This document shows positions 50,402 to 59,532 of a stretch of 64,000 nucleotides of DNA, piece after piece; the first letter of the stretch is position 1, and every line of letters starts with the position of its first letter. The DNA is from Halorussus lipolyticus (GTDB lineage Archaea > Halobacteriota > Halobacteria > Halobacteriales > Haladaptataceae). The DNA is taken from the NCBI RefSeq assembly GCF_029338375.1, contig NZ_CP119804.1, forward strand, positions 2,996,955 through 3,060,954. The letters are read 5' to 3'. The notes under the pieces are model-generated. The model saw only the letters and a program-made list of their open reading frames with translations. It searched no databases and was not told where the DNA came from. The translations under genes and the position numbers were made by a program.

Positions 50402-53005
50402 ATGGGTTTTGCCGACCGCTACGCCGACGTGCTGACCACGTACAGCAGAGTCGTCCTCGTGTTGCTCCTCGTCTCGACCGTCGCGGTCGGGTACGGCGCG
50501 GGGAGCATCGACTCGGGGCTGACGATTGCGAGTTTCGGGAGCGATTCGACCGAGGCCCAGAAACTCGACTACGTGCAGTCGAACTTCACGGCGGGCGAGC
50601 AGAACACCTCGGTCGTGCAGGTCGTCGTTCGCGGCGACAACGTGCTGACCAAAGAATCGTTACTGGAGACGCTCAGGCTTCAACAGCGACTCAGGGAGAA
50701 CGCGACCGTGAATCGGACGCTCCGCGAAGGGCAATCGACCGTCGGACTCTCGAACCTCGTGGCGACCGCGGCGATTCGACAGGAGCGGTCGGGTAATCGG
50801 ACGAATGCGAGCGCCGGACCTGCTGGCGGGCCGGGTGCGCCACCTGCTCGCTCGCCGACGCTGGACGCCCAAATCGACCAACTGGAGTCGATGTCCCAGT
50901 CCGAAATCGACCGCGTGGTGGTGGGCGTCCTCGACCCCGACCGAACTGCTGGGGGGCCAGTGGACCCCTTCACCCTGCTGGCGACCGACTACGAACCGGG
51001 GACGACGACGGCCTCGGCGCGCGTGGTCTTCGTCTTCCAGCAGGCCGACACCTCCGGTGACTCGCTTCCCGAGGAGGTCGTCTCTGCGCAACTCGCCACG
51101 CAGGACATCGCCGACCGGACGGTCAAGTCCACCGACGCCTTCGCCTTCGGCGCGGGCATCGTCAGCGAGGAGTCCGGGCAGGCGACTGGGGAGAGTTTCG
51201 CGGTCATCACGCCCTTCGCGCTCCTGCTGGTCGTCGGCGTCCTGCTAATCGCCTACCGAGACCTGCTGGACGTGGCGCTCGGTCTCGCCGGAACCCTGCT
51301 GGTCCTCGTCTGGATGGGCGGATTCATGGGGTGGGCGGGTATCGGCGTGACCCAGATTATCATCGCGGTGCCGTTCCTCCTCATCGGCCTCTCCATCGAC
51401 TACGCGCTCCACGTCGTGATGCGCTACCGCGAGGCCAGAACCGCCGACGCGGACCGGTCGGTGCGCGAGACGATGCGGGCCGGCCTCTCCGGAGTGACGG
51501 TCGCCTTGGCGGCGACCACCTTCACGACTGCGGTCGGGTTCACCTCGAACCTCGTGAGTCCCATCGAGTCAATCCGGCAGTTCGGCCTCGTCTCGGCGTT
51601 CGGCATCGTCTCGGCGTTCGTCGTCTTCGCCGGTCTCCTGCCCGCCCTCAAACTCGAACTGGAGGCCCTCCTCGAACGGTTCGGGTTCGACCGTCGGAAG
51701 CGAGCGTTCGGCACCGGCGGGAGCGCGGCCAACCGACTCCTCGGGGTCGGCGCGACTGCGGCCCGGAAGATTCCGGTCGCCGTGGTCCTCGTCGCGCTGG
51801 TGGCCAGCGCGGGCGGTGGCTACGCCGCGACCGACATCGACACCTCCATCAATCAGGTCGATTTCCTGCCGCGGGACTCGCCCGACTGGATGGACTCGCT
51901 CCCCGGTCCGCTCCGGCCGGGCGACTACGACCTCCGGGAGAACGTCGTCTACCTCAACGACAAGTTCGTCCAGTCGCGCGACCGTTCGGAGGTCCAGATA
52001 CTCGTGGAGGGTCCGGTCACCGCCCCCGACACGCTCGACAGACTCGCCGCGGGCGGTGAGGCGGTCGCAGAGAGTTCGACCGCCATCACGCTCGCCAGCG
52101 GTCGGCCCTCGGTCGATGGTCCCGTGTCGGTGATTCGGCGCGTCTCGGCGCGCAACGAGACCGTCCGGCAGGTCGTCGCCGAGCGCGACACCGACGGCGA
52201 CGGGATTCCCGACCGGGACCTCCGAGCGGTCTACGACGCGCTCTACGCCGCGGCCCCCGACGAGGCCGCCGGGGTCGTCTATCGCGCTGACGACGGCGAG
52301 TACCGGGCACTCAGGCTCTCGGTCGCCATCCGGGGCGGGTCGAACACCGGGGCGGTCACCGAGGAGATGCGGGCGGTCGCCGAGACCATCGAGGACGACA
52401 GCGACCTGACCGTGACGGCGACCGGGCAACCGATTATCAACGAAATCGTCCAGCAGGGCCTGTTGACCACGCTGGTCCAGACCTTCCTCATCACGCTCGG
52501 GGTCATCGTGGCCTTCCTGACGGTCATCTTCTACCGGCGCTACGGCACGCTCTCGCTCGGGGCGGTGACGATGGTGCCGGTCGTGTTCGCGCTGAGTTGG
52601 ATTCTGGGCGCGATGTACCTGCTGGGGATTCCGTTCAACACCGAGACGGCCATCATCGCCAGCATCGCCATCGGTATCGGCGTGGACTACGCGATTCACA
52701 TCAGCGAGCGATTCGTGGAAGAACTGTCGAACGCGGGCACCGCGACGGCGGCGCTGGAAACCACGCTGGCGGGCACCGGCGGCGCGCTGTTGGCCAGCGC
52801 GGTCACGACCGCTGGCGGGTTCGGAGTCCTGCTGTTCGCGCTGGTCCCGTCGCTCCAGCGGTTCGGTCTCGTGACGGGAACGACCATCGTGTTCGCCTTC
52901 CTCTCCAGCGTGGTCGTCCTGCCGAGTCTGCTGGTCCTGTGGTGGCGCTACCTCGGTACGGGCACGCCGGTCGGCGACGCGCCGGTCGATACCGCAGGTG
53001 ATTGA
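50402..53005 (+). CDS. RND/MMPL-family exporter
   Basis: This 867-residue protein is of the MMPL/RND superfamily. It has two homologous halves. Each starts with a membrane helix (VVLVLLLVSTVAVGYGAGSI; IPVAVVLVALVASAGGGYAA), followed by a large extracellular domain and five helices. Each bundle has the conserved acidic transport motif (LIGLSIDYALHVVMRYREAR and AIGIGVDYAIHISERFVEEL). The second external loop contains DTSINQVDFLPRDSPDW, typical of archaeal RND lipid or hopanoid-type exporters. Substrate unknown; it is probably proton-driven. The start is fixed by a TATA box at 50372. Confidence 0.92.
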   Translation: MGFADRYADVLTTYSRVVLVLLLVSTVAVGYGAGSIDSGLTIASFGSDSTEAQKLDYVQSNFTAGEQNTSVVQVVVRGDNVLTKESLLETLRLQQRLRENATVNRTLREGQSTVGLSNLVATAAIRQERSGNRTNASAGPAGGPGAPPARSPTLDAQIDQLESMSQSEIDRVVVGVLDPDRTAGGPVDPFTLLATDYEPGTTTASARVVFVFQQADTSGDSLPEEVVSAQLATQDIADRTVKSTDAFAFGAGIVSEESGQATGESFAVITPFALLLVVGVLLIAYRDLLDVALGLAGTLLVLVWMGGFMGWAGIGVTQIIIAVPFLLIGLSIDYALHVVMRYREARTADADRSVRETMRAGLSGVTVALAATTFTTAVGFTSNLVSPIESIRQFGLVSAFGIVSAFVVFAGLLPALKLELEALLERFGFDRRKRAFGTGGSAANRLLGVGATAARKIPVAVVLVALVASAGGGYAATDIDTSINQVDFLPRDSPDWMDSLPGPLRPGDYDLRENVVYLNDKFVQSRDRSEVQILVEGPVTAPDTLDRLAAGGEAVAESSTAITLASGRPSVDGPVSVIRRVSARNETVRQVVAERDTDGDGIPDRDLRAVYDALYAAAPDEAAGVVYRADDGEYRALRLSVAIRGGSNTGAVTEEMRAVAETIEDDSDLTVTATGQPIINEIVQQGLLTTLVQTFLITLGVIVAFLTVIFYRRYGTLSLGAVTMVPVVFALSWILGAMYLLGIPFNTETAIIASIAIGIGVDYAIHISERFVEELSNAGTATAALETTLAGTGGALLASAVTTAGGFGVLLFALVPSLQRFGLVTGTTIVFAFLSSVVVLPSLLVLWWRYLGTGTPVGDAPVDTAGD

Positions 53006-53029
53006 GAAACTCCGTCGGTCACAGCGTCG

Positions 53030-53563
53030 TTACTGGCCCGCCACCGAGGTCCGACCGGTCAACTCGTCGGCCTCTAGCTTGTAGAATTCGACCTCGGCCG
53101 GGTCCTTGTCGTTCGTCCACGGACACGCCGGGAACCACGCGTTGTCCGCGAACGCCGAATAGGCCTCGTCGGCCTCGTCGTCCGGCACTTTTTCGACCGC
53201 TCCTCTGACGATGACGCTCGACCACTCCGGCGGTTGGACCTCCGGCACGAGAAACGTCGCCGTCGTGGTCGCGTCGAGATACGCCATCTTGTCGCTGTCG
53301 TCGTCGGTCTGCACCTGAAAGTAGAGCGTCGAATCCCCGTCGTAACCGAACGACAACGGAACTGAGTAGGCCTCCCCGCCGTCGGCGAGCGTCAGGCACC
53401 CCCAGCCCTGCCCTTCCAGAAACTCGGCCGACGCCTTCGATTCCATCCGCACGTCGGGTGTCTCGGGCGTCGGTTCGGTCATTCGCTCGTCGCTCGTCCC
53501 CTCGAAACTTGCCTCCTCTTCCTCAACTTTGTTCACGGGAATCTCTAGAGACATTTTAGACAT
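53030..53563 (-). CDS. Pyridoxamine 5'-phosphate oxidase-like flavin-binding protein
   Basis: This 177-residue protein has a split-barrel flavin fold: EFLEGQGWGCLTLADGGEAY, SVPLSFGYDGDSTLYFQVQT, KMAYLDATTTATFLVPE and SSVIVRGAVEKVPDDEADEA. This family binds FMN or F420 and reduces small molecules; the substrate is unknown. The start ATG at 53563 is supported by a GGTTAAACG TATA-like box (53588-53596) about 28 nt upstream. An internal ATG at 53482 (MTEPTPE) would remove an acidic extension that may be disordered. Confidence 0.85.
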   Translation of the reverse strand: MSKMSLEIPVNKVEEEEASFEGTSDERMTEPTPETPDVRMESKASAEFLEGQGWGCLTLADGGEAYSVPLSFGYDGDSTLYFQVQTDDDSDKMAYLDATTTATFLVPEVQPPEWSSVIVRGAVEKVPDDEADEAYSAFADNAWFPACPWTNDKDPAEVEFYKLEADELTGRTSVAGQ

Positions 53564-53936
53564 TTAATTAGTTCGATACCTGTACACGTTTAACCCCCGT
53601 CTGATTCCAGCGGAGTGAAAACGGAACGAACGTCGCTCCGAAATCGACAACCTTTGCCCGAATCTGGCTAAACAGTAGAAATCTGCTGGTTATCTCCGAA
53701 ATACGCCACTATCGTTCGGTGTTGGTGGATTGATGTCACAGTAGCCGTTCCGTCGGGCGATTCTGCGGTTTCGCGCCGTCGCGGTGGACGAATAGAAGTG
53801 ACTATGGAATTCCTAGAAATATAAAGAGATTGCTTAAGAAAATGAATAGTTGTCTCTAGTTGGTCTCGTGGCTATCAACTCGTCCCCCGTCCCAATCGAG
53901 CTAACAACTCAGTCTGCAGGCTCACAACGTACACAC
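53564..53936. other. Divergent intergenic region
   Basis: These 373 bases hold the promoter of the flavin-protein gene (TATA-like at about 53590) and, toward the right, AT-rich DNA with ATTGCTTAAGAAAA at 53829. I find no coding frame of halophilic composition. A TTG-initiated extension of the next gene from 53850 is possible but adds a non-acidic leader. Confidence 0.4.
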
Positions 53937-54377
53937 ATGAGTACCGACAAGAAGCGAGTCCAGTTCCGGGCACCCTCACGGCTCATCGAGCGGGCGGACT
54001 CGCTGGCGAGCGTCTTCGGTTCCGACCGGACCGACATTCTCATCGACGCACTGCGCGAGTACCTCCGCGATGCGGCCCACGACGACGAAATCAAACAGGA
54101 GATTGCAGGCGCGTACTACGACGGCGAGAACGCCGCGGTCACGCTCGCCAACGACCGGGACGCCTCGCTGTTGCTCTGCGACGAGTTCAACAAAATCGGT
54201 CTCGTTCACGCCTCTCTCGACGACGTGTCGCTCGCCACGACGCCGAAGTTCCTCCTCGTTCTGGAAAACAACGACCTGCTCTCGACATTCGAGGTCAGGG
54301 CGCTACTGGACGAAATCGGCGACGTTCGGAGTTGGGACGGAAACAGCTACGTGACCCGGAGTCGAGACCGTCTCTAA
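53937..54377 (+). CDS. Ribbon-helix-helix domain protein
   Basis: This 146-residue protein starts MSTDKKRVQFRAPSRLIERA. The RHH fold is clear in the first 50 residues (strand KKRVQFRAPSRLIERADSLA, helix SDRTDILIDALREYLRDAA). A C-terminal domain of about 90 residues (NAAVTLANDRDASLLLCDEF, TTPKFLLVLENNDLLSTFEV) has no motif I recognise but may bind a ligand or partner. It is probably a DNA-binding regulator. Its stop overlaps the stop of the convergent PINc ATPase gene. Confidence 0.82.
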   Translation: MSTDKKRVQFRAPSRLIERADSLASVFGSDRTDILIDALREYLRDAAHDDEIKQEIAGAYYDGENAAVTLANDRDASLLLCDEFNKIGLVHASLDDVSLATTPKFLLVLENNDLLSTFEVRALLDEIGDVRSWDGNSYVTRSRDRL

Positions 54378-56239
54378 GTCCGAACGACCGTAATCTGCTG
54401 TTCGCGGTCGATGGCTCGCTCTAGCTCCTCCGCAATCGCACTGCCCCGCGAGACCTGAATGTCGCCGCCTCTGCCGACCGTCGCCGTAAAGAGGTACTCG
54501 CCGTCGGCCTCGACCTCGACAGTCTCGCCCGAGTGGCCCTCGGTCGGGAGGACGATGTGCCGGGAGGTGATGTCGGGAGTCACGACCTCGCCGCGGGACC
54601 CGCCGGTCGCGCCGCCAGCGCCGCCGGAACTCGCGCCCGAGGCAGACTGTGGCTTCTCGTCGTGGGTCCGCACGTCGATGTCGATGCCGAGGCGGTTCTC
54701 GATGTCCTCGATTCGGCCGCCGCCCTTGCCGATGACGTAGGAGATGTCGTCCTCGGTGACGTAGACCGTGGCGCGGTTCTGGCCCTGCACGTCCACGTCC
54801 ACCGCACCGCGGGCGACCGACTGGATTTCCCGCTCGATTTCCTGCTTTGCGAGCTTCGAGACGCCGCTCTCCTCCTGTTCGCCCTCGTTGAGCGGCACGG
54901 TGACGACCTGCCGGTTGAAGGTGTAGATTTCGTACTCGGGGCGACCGGTCTCGAAGTCCCGCACTTGGATGACCGGCCGAGCGAGGTCCTCGGCCTGCAT
55001 CCCGCTCGGAACCTTCACTTCGGTCGTCACGTCGTAGACCTTCTCGATTTTCCCGGCCTCGATGTAGACCACGGTGTCCACGATTTGGGGAATCATGCCG
55101 AGTTCGACCCGGCCAACGAGGCGCTGAAGCGCGTCGATGGCCCGCGTCGCGTGGACCACGCCAATCATCCCGACGCCGGCCAGTCGCATGTCGGCGAAGA
55201 CCTCGAAGTCGTCGGTCTTGCGCACCTCGTCGTAGATGGTGTAGTCGGGCCGGACCATCAGCAGGGAGTCGGCGGTCTTCGCCATCTGGCCGCCCAACTC
55301 GGTGTACTGGGTGATTTCGGGACCGACCTGCAGGTCGCGGGGCTTCTCCATCGTCTTGACCGCGAAGTCGTTCTCGGCGAGGAACTCGCCGACCGCTTGG
55401 GCGAACGTGGACTTCCCGGCACCGGGCGACCCGGAGATGAGGACGCCGCGCTGGTGTTCCAGCAGGCGGTCTTTGAGTTCGTCGGCGTACTCGTAGTCGT
55501 CCATATCGGTCTTGACGATGGGTCGGACCGCGGTAATCTCCCACGCGTCGGCGAACGGCGGTTCCGCGATGGCGATGCGGTAGTTACGGAACTGGACGAT
55601 GGTCATCCCCGGTTCGTCCAACTCGATGAAGCCCTCGTTGCTCTCTTTGGCACCGTCGATGATTTCTTGGGCGATTTCCCGAACGTCGTCCTCGCTGGTC
55701 ACGTCGTCCCGAATCTGCTGGTAGTGCATGTCGCCCACGTCGCCGCGCTTGGCTTTCGGTTCGACGCCGGCCCGAAGGTGGACGCTCATGGTCTTGTCGT
55801 CGAAGTACTCCTCGATGGAGAGGCGACCGATTTCGCTGTCGTCGTCGGTCCGGGGCGAGATGTACTCGACGTCGATGCCCTTGGCCTCGGCGACTTCGCT
55901 CTGCACCACGTCGCTGGTGACGAAGACGGCATCGTGTTCGACCGCGAGTTCCCGAATCAGGGCGTCGATTTCACCTTCGCTGGCCCGGCCCTTCTCGTCG
56001 GCGTCGGGGCGCTCGCCGACGTATTTCAGTTCGATGGTCCCCTCGTCGGCGAGGTCCGCGAGGCGCTGAAGCTCCGAGAGGCCGTCCCACCCGCTCTCGG
56101 CACCGCTGTTCGCCTGCGCTTCGAGTTCGGCCACGACGGCCTCCGGGACGAGGACCGTCGCGTCCTCGAAGTCGCCGTCCTCGACGCGCTCTGAGACTCG
56201 GCCGTCGATGACGACGCTCGTGTCCGGCAAGACGTTCAT
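54374..56239 (-). CDS. PINc/KH-domain ATPase
   Basis: This 621-residue archaeal protein has an N-terminal PIN domain (MNVLPDTSVVIDGRVSERVE, FVTSDVVQSEVAE), a VirB11/PilT-like ATPase (Walker A GSPGAGKST, Walker B-like MVRPDYTIYDEVRKTDDF, then GVGMIGVVHATRAIDAL) and a KH-type RNA-binding segment (DISYVIGKGGGRIEDIENRL). The C-terminus adds a TRAM-like beta domain (GETVEVEADGEYLFTATVGR). Members are thought to act on RNA; the precise role is not settled. I place the start at ATG 56239; an ATG at 56266 (MSAPFKKRG) is possible. Confidence 0.93.
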   Translation of the reverse strand: MNVLPDTSVVIDGRVSERVEDGDFEDATVLVPEAVVAELEAQANSGAESGWDGLSELQRLADLADEGTIELKYVGERPDADEKGRASEGEIDALIRELAVEHDAVFVTSDVVQSEVAEAKGIDVEYISPRTDDDSEIGRLSIEEYFDDKTMSVHLRAGVEPKAKRGDVGDMHYQQIRDDVTSEDDVREIAQEIIDGAKESNEGFIELDEPGMTIVQFRNYRIAIAEPPFADAWEITAVRPIVKTDMDDYEYADELKDRLLEHQRGVLISGSPGAGKSTFAQAVGEFLAENDFAVKTMEKPRDLQVGPEITQYTELGGQMAKTADSLLMVRPDYTIYDEVRKTDDFEVFADMRLAGVGMIGVVHATRAIDALQRLVGRVELGMIPQIVDTVVYIEAGKIEKVYDVTTEVKVPSGMQAEDLARPVIQVRDFETGRPEYEIYTFNRQVVTVPLNEGEQEESGVSKLAKQEIEREIQSVARGAVDVDVQGQNRATVYVTEDDISYVIGKGGGRIEDIENRLGIDIDVRTHDEKPQSASGASSGGAGGATGGSRGEVVTPDITSRHIVLPTEGHSGETVEVEADGEYLFTATVGRGGDIQVSRGSAIAEELERAIDREQQITVVRT

Positions 56240-56336
56240 GCCCCTCTTTTTGAACGGCGCGCTCATAAGCGTGTCTTCTGTCCCCGGCACCGAGAGTGGG
56301 CAAAACCCTCAATCGCGTGGGAACCCTCCGTGAGGT

Positions 56337-56927
56337 ATGGGCGCACTCGAAGTCGTGACGGACGACGACGCGAACTGGGTGAGTTGGCTCCTCGTCGGCC
56401 TCCTCGCGCTGGCAGTCGGGATCAGCGTGGTTCGCAGTGAGGAGGTCTGGGCGGTGTTCCTCGTCGGCACGCTCGGGATTTTGCTGGTCCCGCCGGTCGT
56501 GTTCCGGGACTCGTCGGCGATGCTTCCGCCGGAAGTGACCGGATTGGCCCTCCTCCCGGCAGTCGTGGAGTTGGTCGCTCCCGAGTGGGTCACGGAGTAC
56601 GCGCTCTACCTCGGGGTCGCCGCGCTGGCGTTCGCAATCGTGGTGGAACTATCGCTGTTCACCGACGTCGAGATGGCACCGTGGTTCGCCGACGCGACTG
56701 TCGTGCTGACGACGATGGCCGCCATCGGTTCGTGGGCCATCGTCCAGTTCTACGCCGACCAGTGGCTCGGGACCGACTTCATCACCAGTCGCTACGACCT
56801 GATGCGGGAGTTCATCCGGGGGACCATCGCCGGCGTCCTCGGGGCCGGGGTCTTCGAACTCTACTTCCAGTTCCGCACGCCGGCCGAGACCAAGACGCCC
56901 GACGTGACCGGGGGCGAGGACGGATGA
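56337..56927 (+). CDS. Membrane protein, divergent paralogue of 56962-57594
   Basis: This 196-residue protein has about five helices (SWLLVGLLALAVGISVV, VFLVGTLGILLVPPVVF, LYLGVAALAFAIVVELSLF, TVVLTTMAAIGSWAIVQF, FIRGTIAGVLGAGVFELYF). Layout and spacing parallel the next gene, which keeps His and Glu at positions where this one has neutral residues (PWFADATVVLTT here versus PWFDSVTHALSA there). Function unknown. It is first of a pair, 34 nt upstream of its paralogue. Confidence 0.75.
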   Translation: MGALEVVTDDDANWVSWLLVGLLALAVGISVVRSEEVWAVFLVGTLGILLVPPVVFRDSSAMLPPEVTGLALLPAVVELVAPEWVTEYALYLGVAALAFAIVVELSLFTDVEMAPWFADATVVLTTMAAIGSWAIVQFYADQWLGTDFITSRYDLMREFIRGTIAGVLGAGVFELYFQFRTPAETKTPDVTGGEDG

Positions 56928-56961
56928 GACGAGAGCGAGCAGTGACGGGCGGTGGCGAGCG

Positions 56962-57594
56962 ATGACCGACATTCTGAGCGACCGCCACGAGCGATGGCTC
57001 GTCCACCTGCTTCAGGTCGGTCTCCTCGGCATCTCGGCCTACGGCCTCTACCGGGGCGAAACCGGGGTCGTGGTCAACGGACTGGTCTCACTCGGGGTCA
57101 CGTTCGTCCCGGCGCTCCTCCGGCGGGACCTCGGCATCCGGATGGACCCCGACTACGTTCTCTGGATTTCCATTGCGGTGTTCGTCCACGCAGGGGGCAT
57201 CCTCGGCCCGTACCGCAACATCCCGTGGTTCGATTCGGTGACTCACGCCCTCTCGGCGTCCATCGTCGCCGGGGTGGGTTACGCCGTGGTCCGGACGGTT
57301 GACGAGAACTCCGAGCGCACCACCCTGACGCCGGAACTCCAGTTCGCGTTCATCCTCATCTTCGTGATGGCGTTCGGCGTCCTCTGGGAAATCATCGAGT
57401 TCGGGACCGAACAGGTCGCCAAACTTCTGGGGAGCGAGGCCGTGCTGGTCCAGTACGGCCTCGACGACGTTATCAACGACCTCGTGTTCAATCAGGTCGG
57501 CGCAATCGTCGTCGCGGGATGGGACGCCGCCCGCCCGGACGAAGCGGCCGAGGAGGCCGCCGAGGCGGTGGACGATTCGGCGATAGACGACTGA
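56962..57594 (+). CDS. DUF2238/YjdF-like membrane protein
   Basis: This 210-residue protein has five or six helices and polar residues within the membrane: PWFDSVTHALSASIVAGVGY (Asp/His), FGVLWEIIEFGTEQVA (Glu pair) and DVINDLVFNQVGAIVVAG (Asp/Asn). This His-Glu-Asp arrangement resembles DUF2238/YjdF membrane proteins, whose function is unknown; it may form a metal or catalytic site. The C-terminal tail is acidic and Ala-rich. It forms a two-gene unit with its divergent paralogue upstream. Confidence 0.78.
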   Translation: MTDILSDRHERWLVHLLQVGLLGISAYGLYRGETGVVVNGLVSLGVTFVPALLRRDLGIRMDPDYVLWISIAVFVHAGGILGPYRNIPWFDSVTHALSASIVAGVGYAVVRTVDENSERTTLTPELQFAFILIFVMAFGVLWEIIEFGTEQVAKLLGSEAVLVQYGLDDVINDLVFNQVGAIVVAGWDAARPDEAAEEAAEAVDDSAIDD

Positions 57595-57632
57595 CGCGCC
57601 GGGCGGCCGGGCTTAAAAGGGACGACTGATTT

Positions 57633-57947
57633 ATGAAACCCGGCGTCCTATCGAGGGTCGTGCGTCACGAACACCTCGTCGTCACCGTCGAAGCGGGCCG
57701 CAAGGAACGAATCGACGCCGACCTCGACGCGGGCGAGTCGCTGGAAGCGTGGGTCGCCGACGCGATAGACCAGAAGTTAGCCCGCCAGTCCCGGTCCGAG
57801 TCGGCAGAGGGTGACGCCGACTCCTCGGCCGGAGGCGGGTCGCCCCCCGCCGACGATAGTGACGGAGACCGCGCCGGTACCGACTCCGACCGAGAAGGGG
57901 ACGACTACGACGAGGGCTTCGAGTACGTGGACGACTGCGGCATCTGA
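57633..57947 (+). CDS. Small acidic protein with RHH-like N-terminus
   Basis: This 104-residue protein starts MKPGVLSRVVRHEHLVVTVE. Strand HLVVTVEAG and helices RKERIDADLD and SLEAWVADAIDQKLARQ fit a ribbon-helix-helix-like core. The rest is a disordered acidic tail (rich in Asp, Ser, Gly) ending DDCGI. The start is uncertain: CTTAAAAGG at 57611-57619 would place transcription start near 57642, downstream of this ATG, favouring the in-frame GTG at 57660 (VRHEHLVV). Confidence 0.65.
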   Translation: MKPGVLSRVVRHEHLVVTVEAGRKERIDADLDAGESLEAWVADAIDQKLARQSRSESAEGDADSSAGGGSPPADDSDGDRAGTDSDREGDDYDEGFEYVDDCGI

Positions 57948-57962
57948 GCGCGGCGATTTCGA

Positions 57963-59114
57963 TTACTCCGACCACGTGACGTTTCTCGTCAGGACGAACA
58001 CCAACAGCGCCATCAGGAGTTGGCCGAGGAGGGCCTCGGTCGCCGCTATCGCCCGACCCCACCCGTGGACCGGTTGCATGTCGCCGTATCCCAGCGTGGC
58101 GAACGTGACCACGCTGAAGTAGGTCGTCTTCAGCAGGTAGATGACGTTGAGAAACAGCCCGTTTGAGGGCTTCAGCTTGTAGGTGACTGTGGTCTCGGCG
58201 GTCGGTTCGATGACGCCGCTCGTGAGCATGTAGAGGACGCCGCACGCCAGAATGACCGCGAACGAGGTCCCGATAACGCGCCACGGATTCGACCCGTACC
58301 CGGTGGTCCAGCGCCACGCCTCCTGTGCGAGCGCCTTCGGGTACGACCGAAACTCCCACGCCTCGCGCCGCCGGACGCTCTTGCGCTTGAGGTAGTAGTT
58401 CCGGGAGTCCTCGGTCAGGCCGTTCTCCTCGGCGAGGCGCTGGAGTTCGTTGTACGTCCAGTGGGCCGCCTCGTACCGGTCGAGACGGCTCCTGTCGCGC
58501 GCCGACCGCCGCCTGCGAAACGCCGCCAGTCGGCTATCGACGGCGTTCTCGGTCAGTTCGTCCTCGTAGACGACGTTCTTGCCGAGGTTGGTCGCTTCGT
58601 CGATGCGGGCGTTGTCGAACACCGCGTAATGAAGCCGCGCGCCGCAGAGGTCCGCGCCTCGGATGTCAGTCCGGTGGAACTCGGTGTGTTCGAGGTTCGA
58701 ACCCCGAAGGTTCACGCTTTGGGCGTCTACGCCCTCGAAGTGGCAGTACCGGAGGTCCGCGCCGCTGAGGTCGGTCTCCTCCAGATTGCAGTTGACGAAC
58801 CGCGCATCGGTGACCGTCTTGCCGGCCAGCCAGTCGCCGCCGGAGAGTTCCACGTCCCGGAAGATGGCCCCGTCTAGCCGCTCGCCGATTTCCGGCGCGG
58901 CGTCCTGCAACTTTCGCGTCGGCTTCTGTGCCACGTCGGCGTGCCAGATGCACCGCTCCGTGTCGCCCCACACCGGCCGCCAGCAACAGACTCCTCCGAG
59001 GTTCGACACCGCGCTGGCCTCGTGGACGTGTCCGCACCGGTCCTCCGTGGACGATGTTCGCTCCACCGACCCCTCAGTAAGTTCCCCAGACGCAGACTGC
59101 ACGTCTCCAGACAT
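57963..59114 (-). CDS. Pentapeptide-repeat potassium channel
   Basis: This 383-residue protein combines three parts. Residues about 25-62 hold a Cys/His-rich segment (CGHVHEASAVSNLGGVCCW, then ERCIWH), possibly zinc-binding. About 85-175 are pentapeptide repeats (FVNCNLEETDLSGADLRYCH, SVNLRGSNLEHTEFHRTDIR). A basic helical linker follows. The C-terminal third is a two-helix ion-channel pore: helix NPWRVIGTSFAVILACGVLY, pore helix and filter VVTFATLGYGDM, then TEALLGQLLMALLVFVLT. TLGYGD indicates K+ selectivity. The ligand sensed by the cytoplasmic part is unknown. Confidence 0.9.
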   Translation of the reverse strand: MSGDVQSASGELTEGSVERTSSTEDRCGHVHEASAVSNLGGVCCWRPVWGDTERCIWHADVAQKPTRKLQDAAPEIGERLDGAIFRDVELSGGDWLAGKTVTDARFVNCNLEETDLSGADLRYCHFEGVDAQSVNLRGSNLEHTEFHRTDIRGADLCGARLHYAVFDNARIDEATNLGKNVVYEDELTENAVDSRLAAFRRRRSARDRSRLDRYEAAHWTYNELQRLAEENGLTEDSRNYYLKRKSVRRREAWEFRSYPKALAQEAWRWTTGYGSNPWRVIGTSFAVILACGVLYMLTSGVIEPTAETTVTYKLKPSNGLFLNVIYLLKTTYFSVVTFATLGYGDMQPVHGWGRAIAATEALLGQLLMALLVFVLTRNVTWSE

Positions 59115-59219
59115 AGACTGTTTATCACCCCAACCCTCTTTCGGCTTATGCCCGATTGGTCAAGCAACGGACCGAAACTCGCCGTCTGACGGGCCGCCAC
59201 GCCTTTTCCCGCTCGCGCC

Positions 59220-59354
59220 GTGGCCTCCGACGTGACCGACCTCGAAACCATCCACGACGAGATGCGCCGAATCGGCGAGGACGCGACGGGCGAGACGGCC
59301 GACGAACTCGACTACGTGCGCGAACAGTTCAGCGGGAGTTCGAACGCGACGTGA
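59220..59354 (+). CDS. 44-residue acidic micro-protein
   Basis: This short frame with GTG start reads MASDVTDLETIHDEMRRIGE then DATGETADELDYVREQFSGS and a four-residue end. Composition is acidic and helical, as in real haloarchaeal micro-proteins. It sits alone between the K+ channel gene and the M20 peptidase gene. I do not know a function. Confidence 0.5.
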   Translation: MASDVTDLETIHDEMRRIGEDATGETADELDYVREQFSGSSNAT

Positions 59355-59532
59355 AGTAGAGAACAATCGAAAATTACCCACGATATGGAAAATAATTGCT
59401 AAGAGAAATAAATACAAATACTAAATATAAGGATATATTTCTACGTCTGGGATTCGGGTGCGGCGGAACAACCCACCGAGCGCCGACTGACCGACCCCCG
59501 GTTTGAAGCGCCTCGCCCCCAACCTCGGAAGC

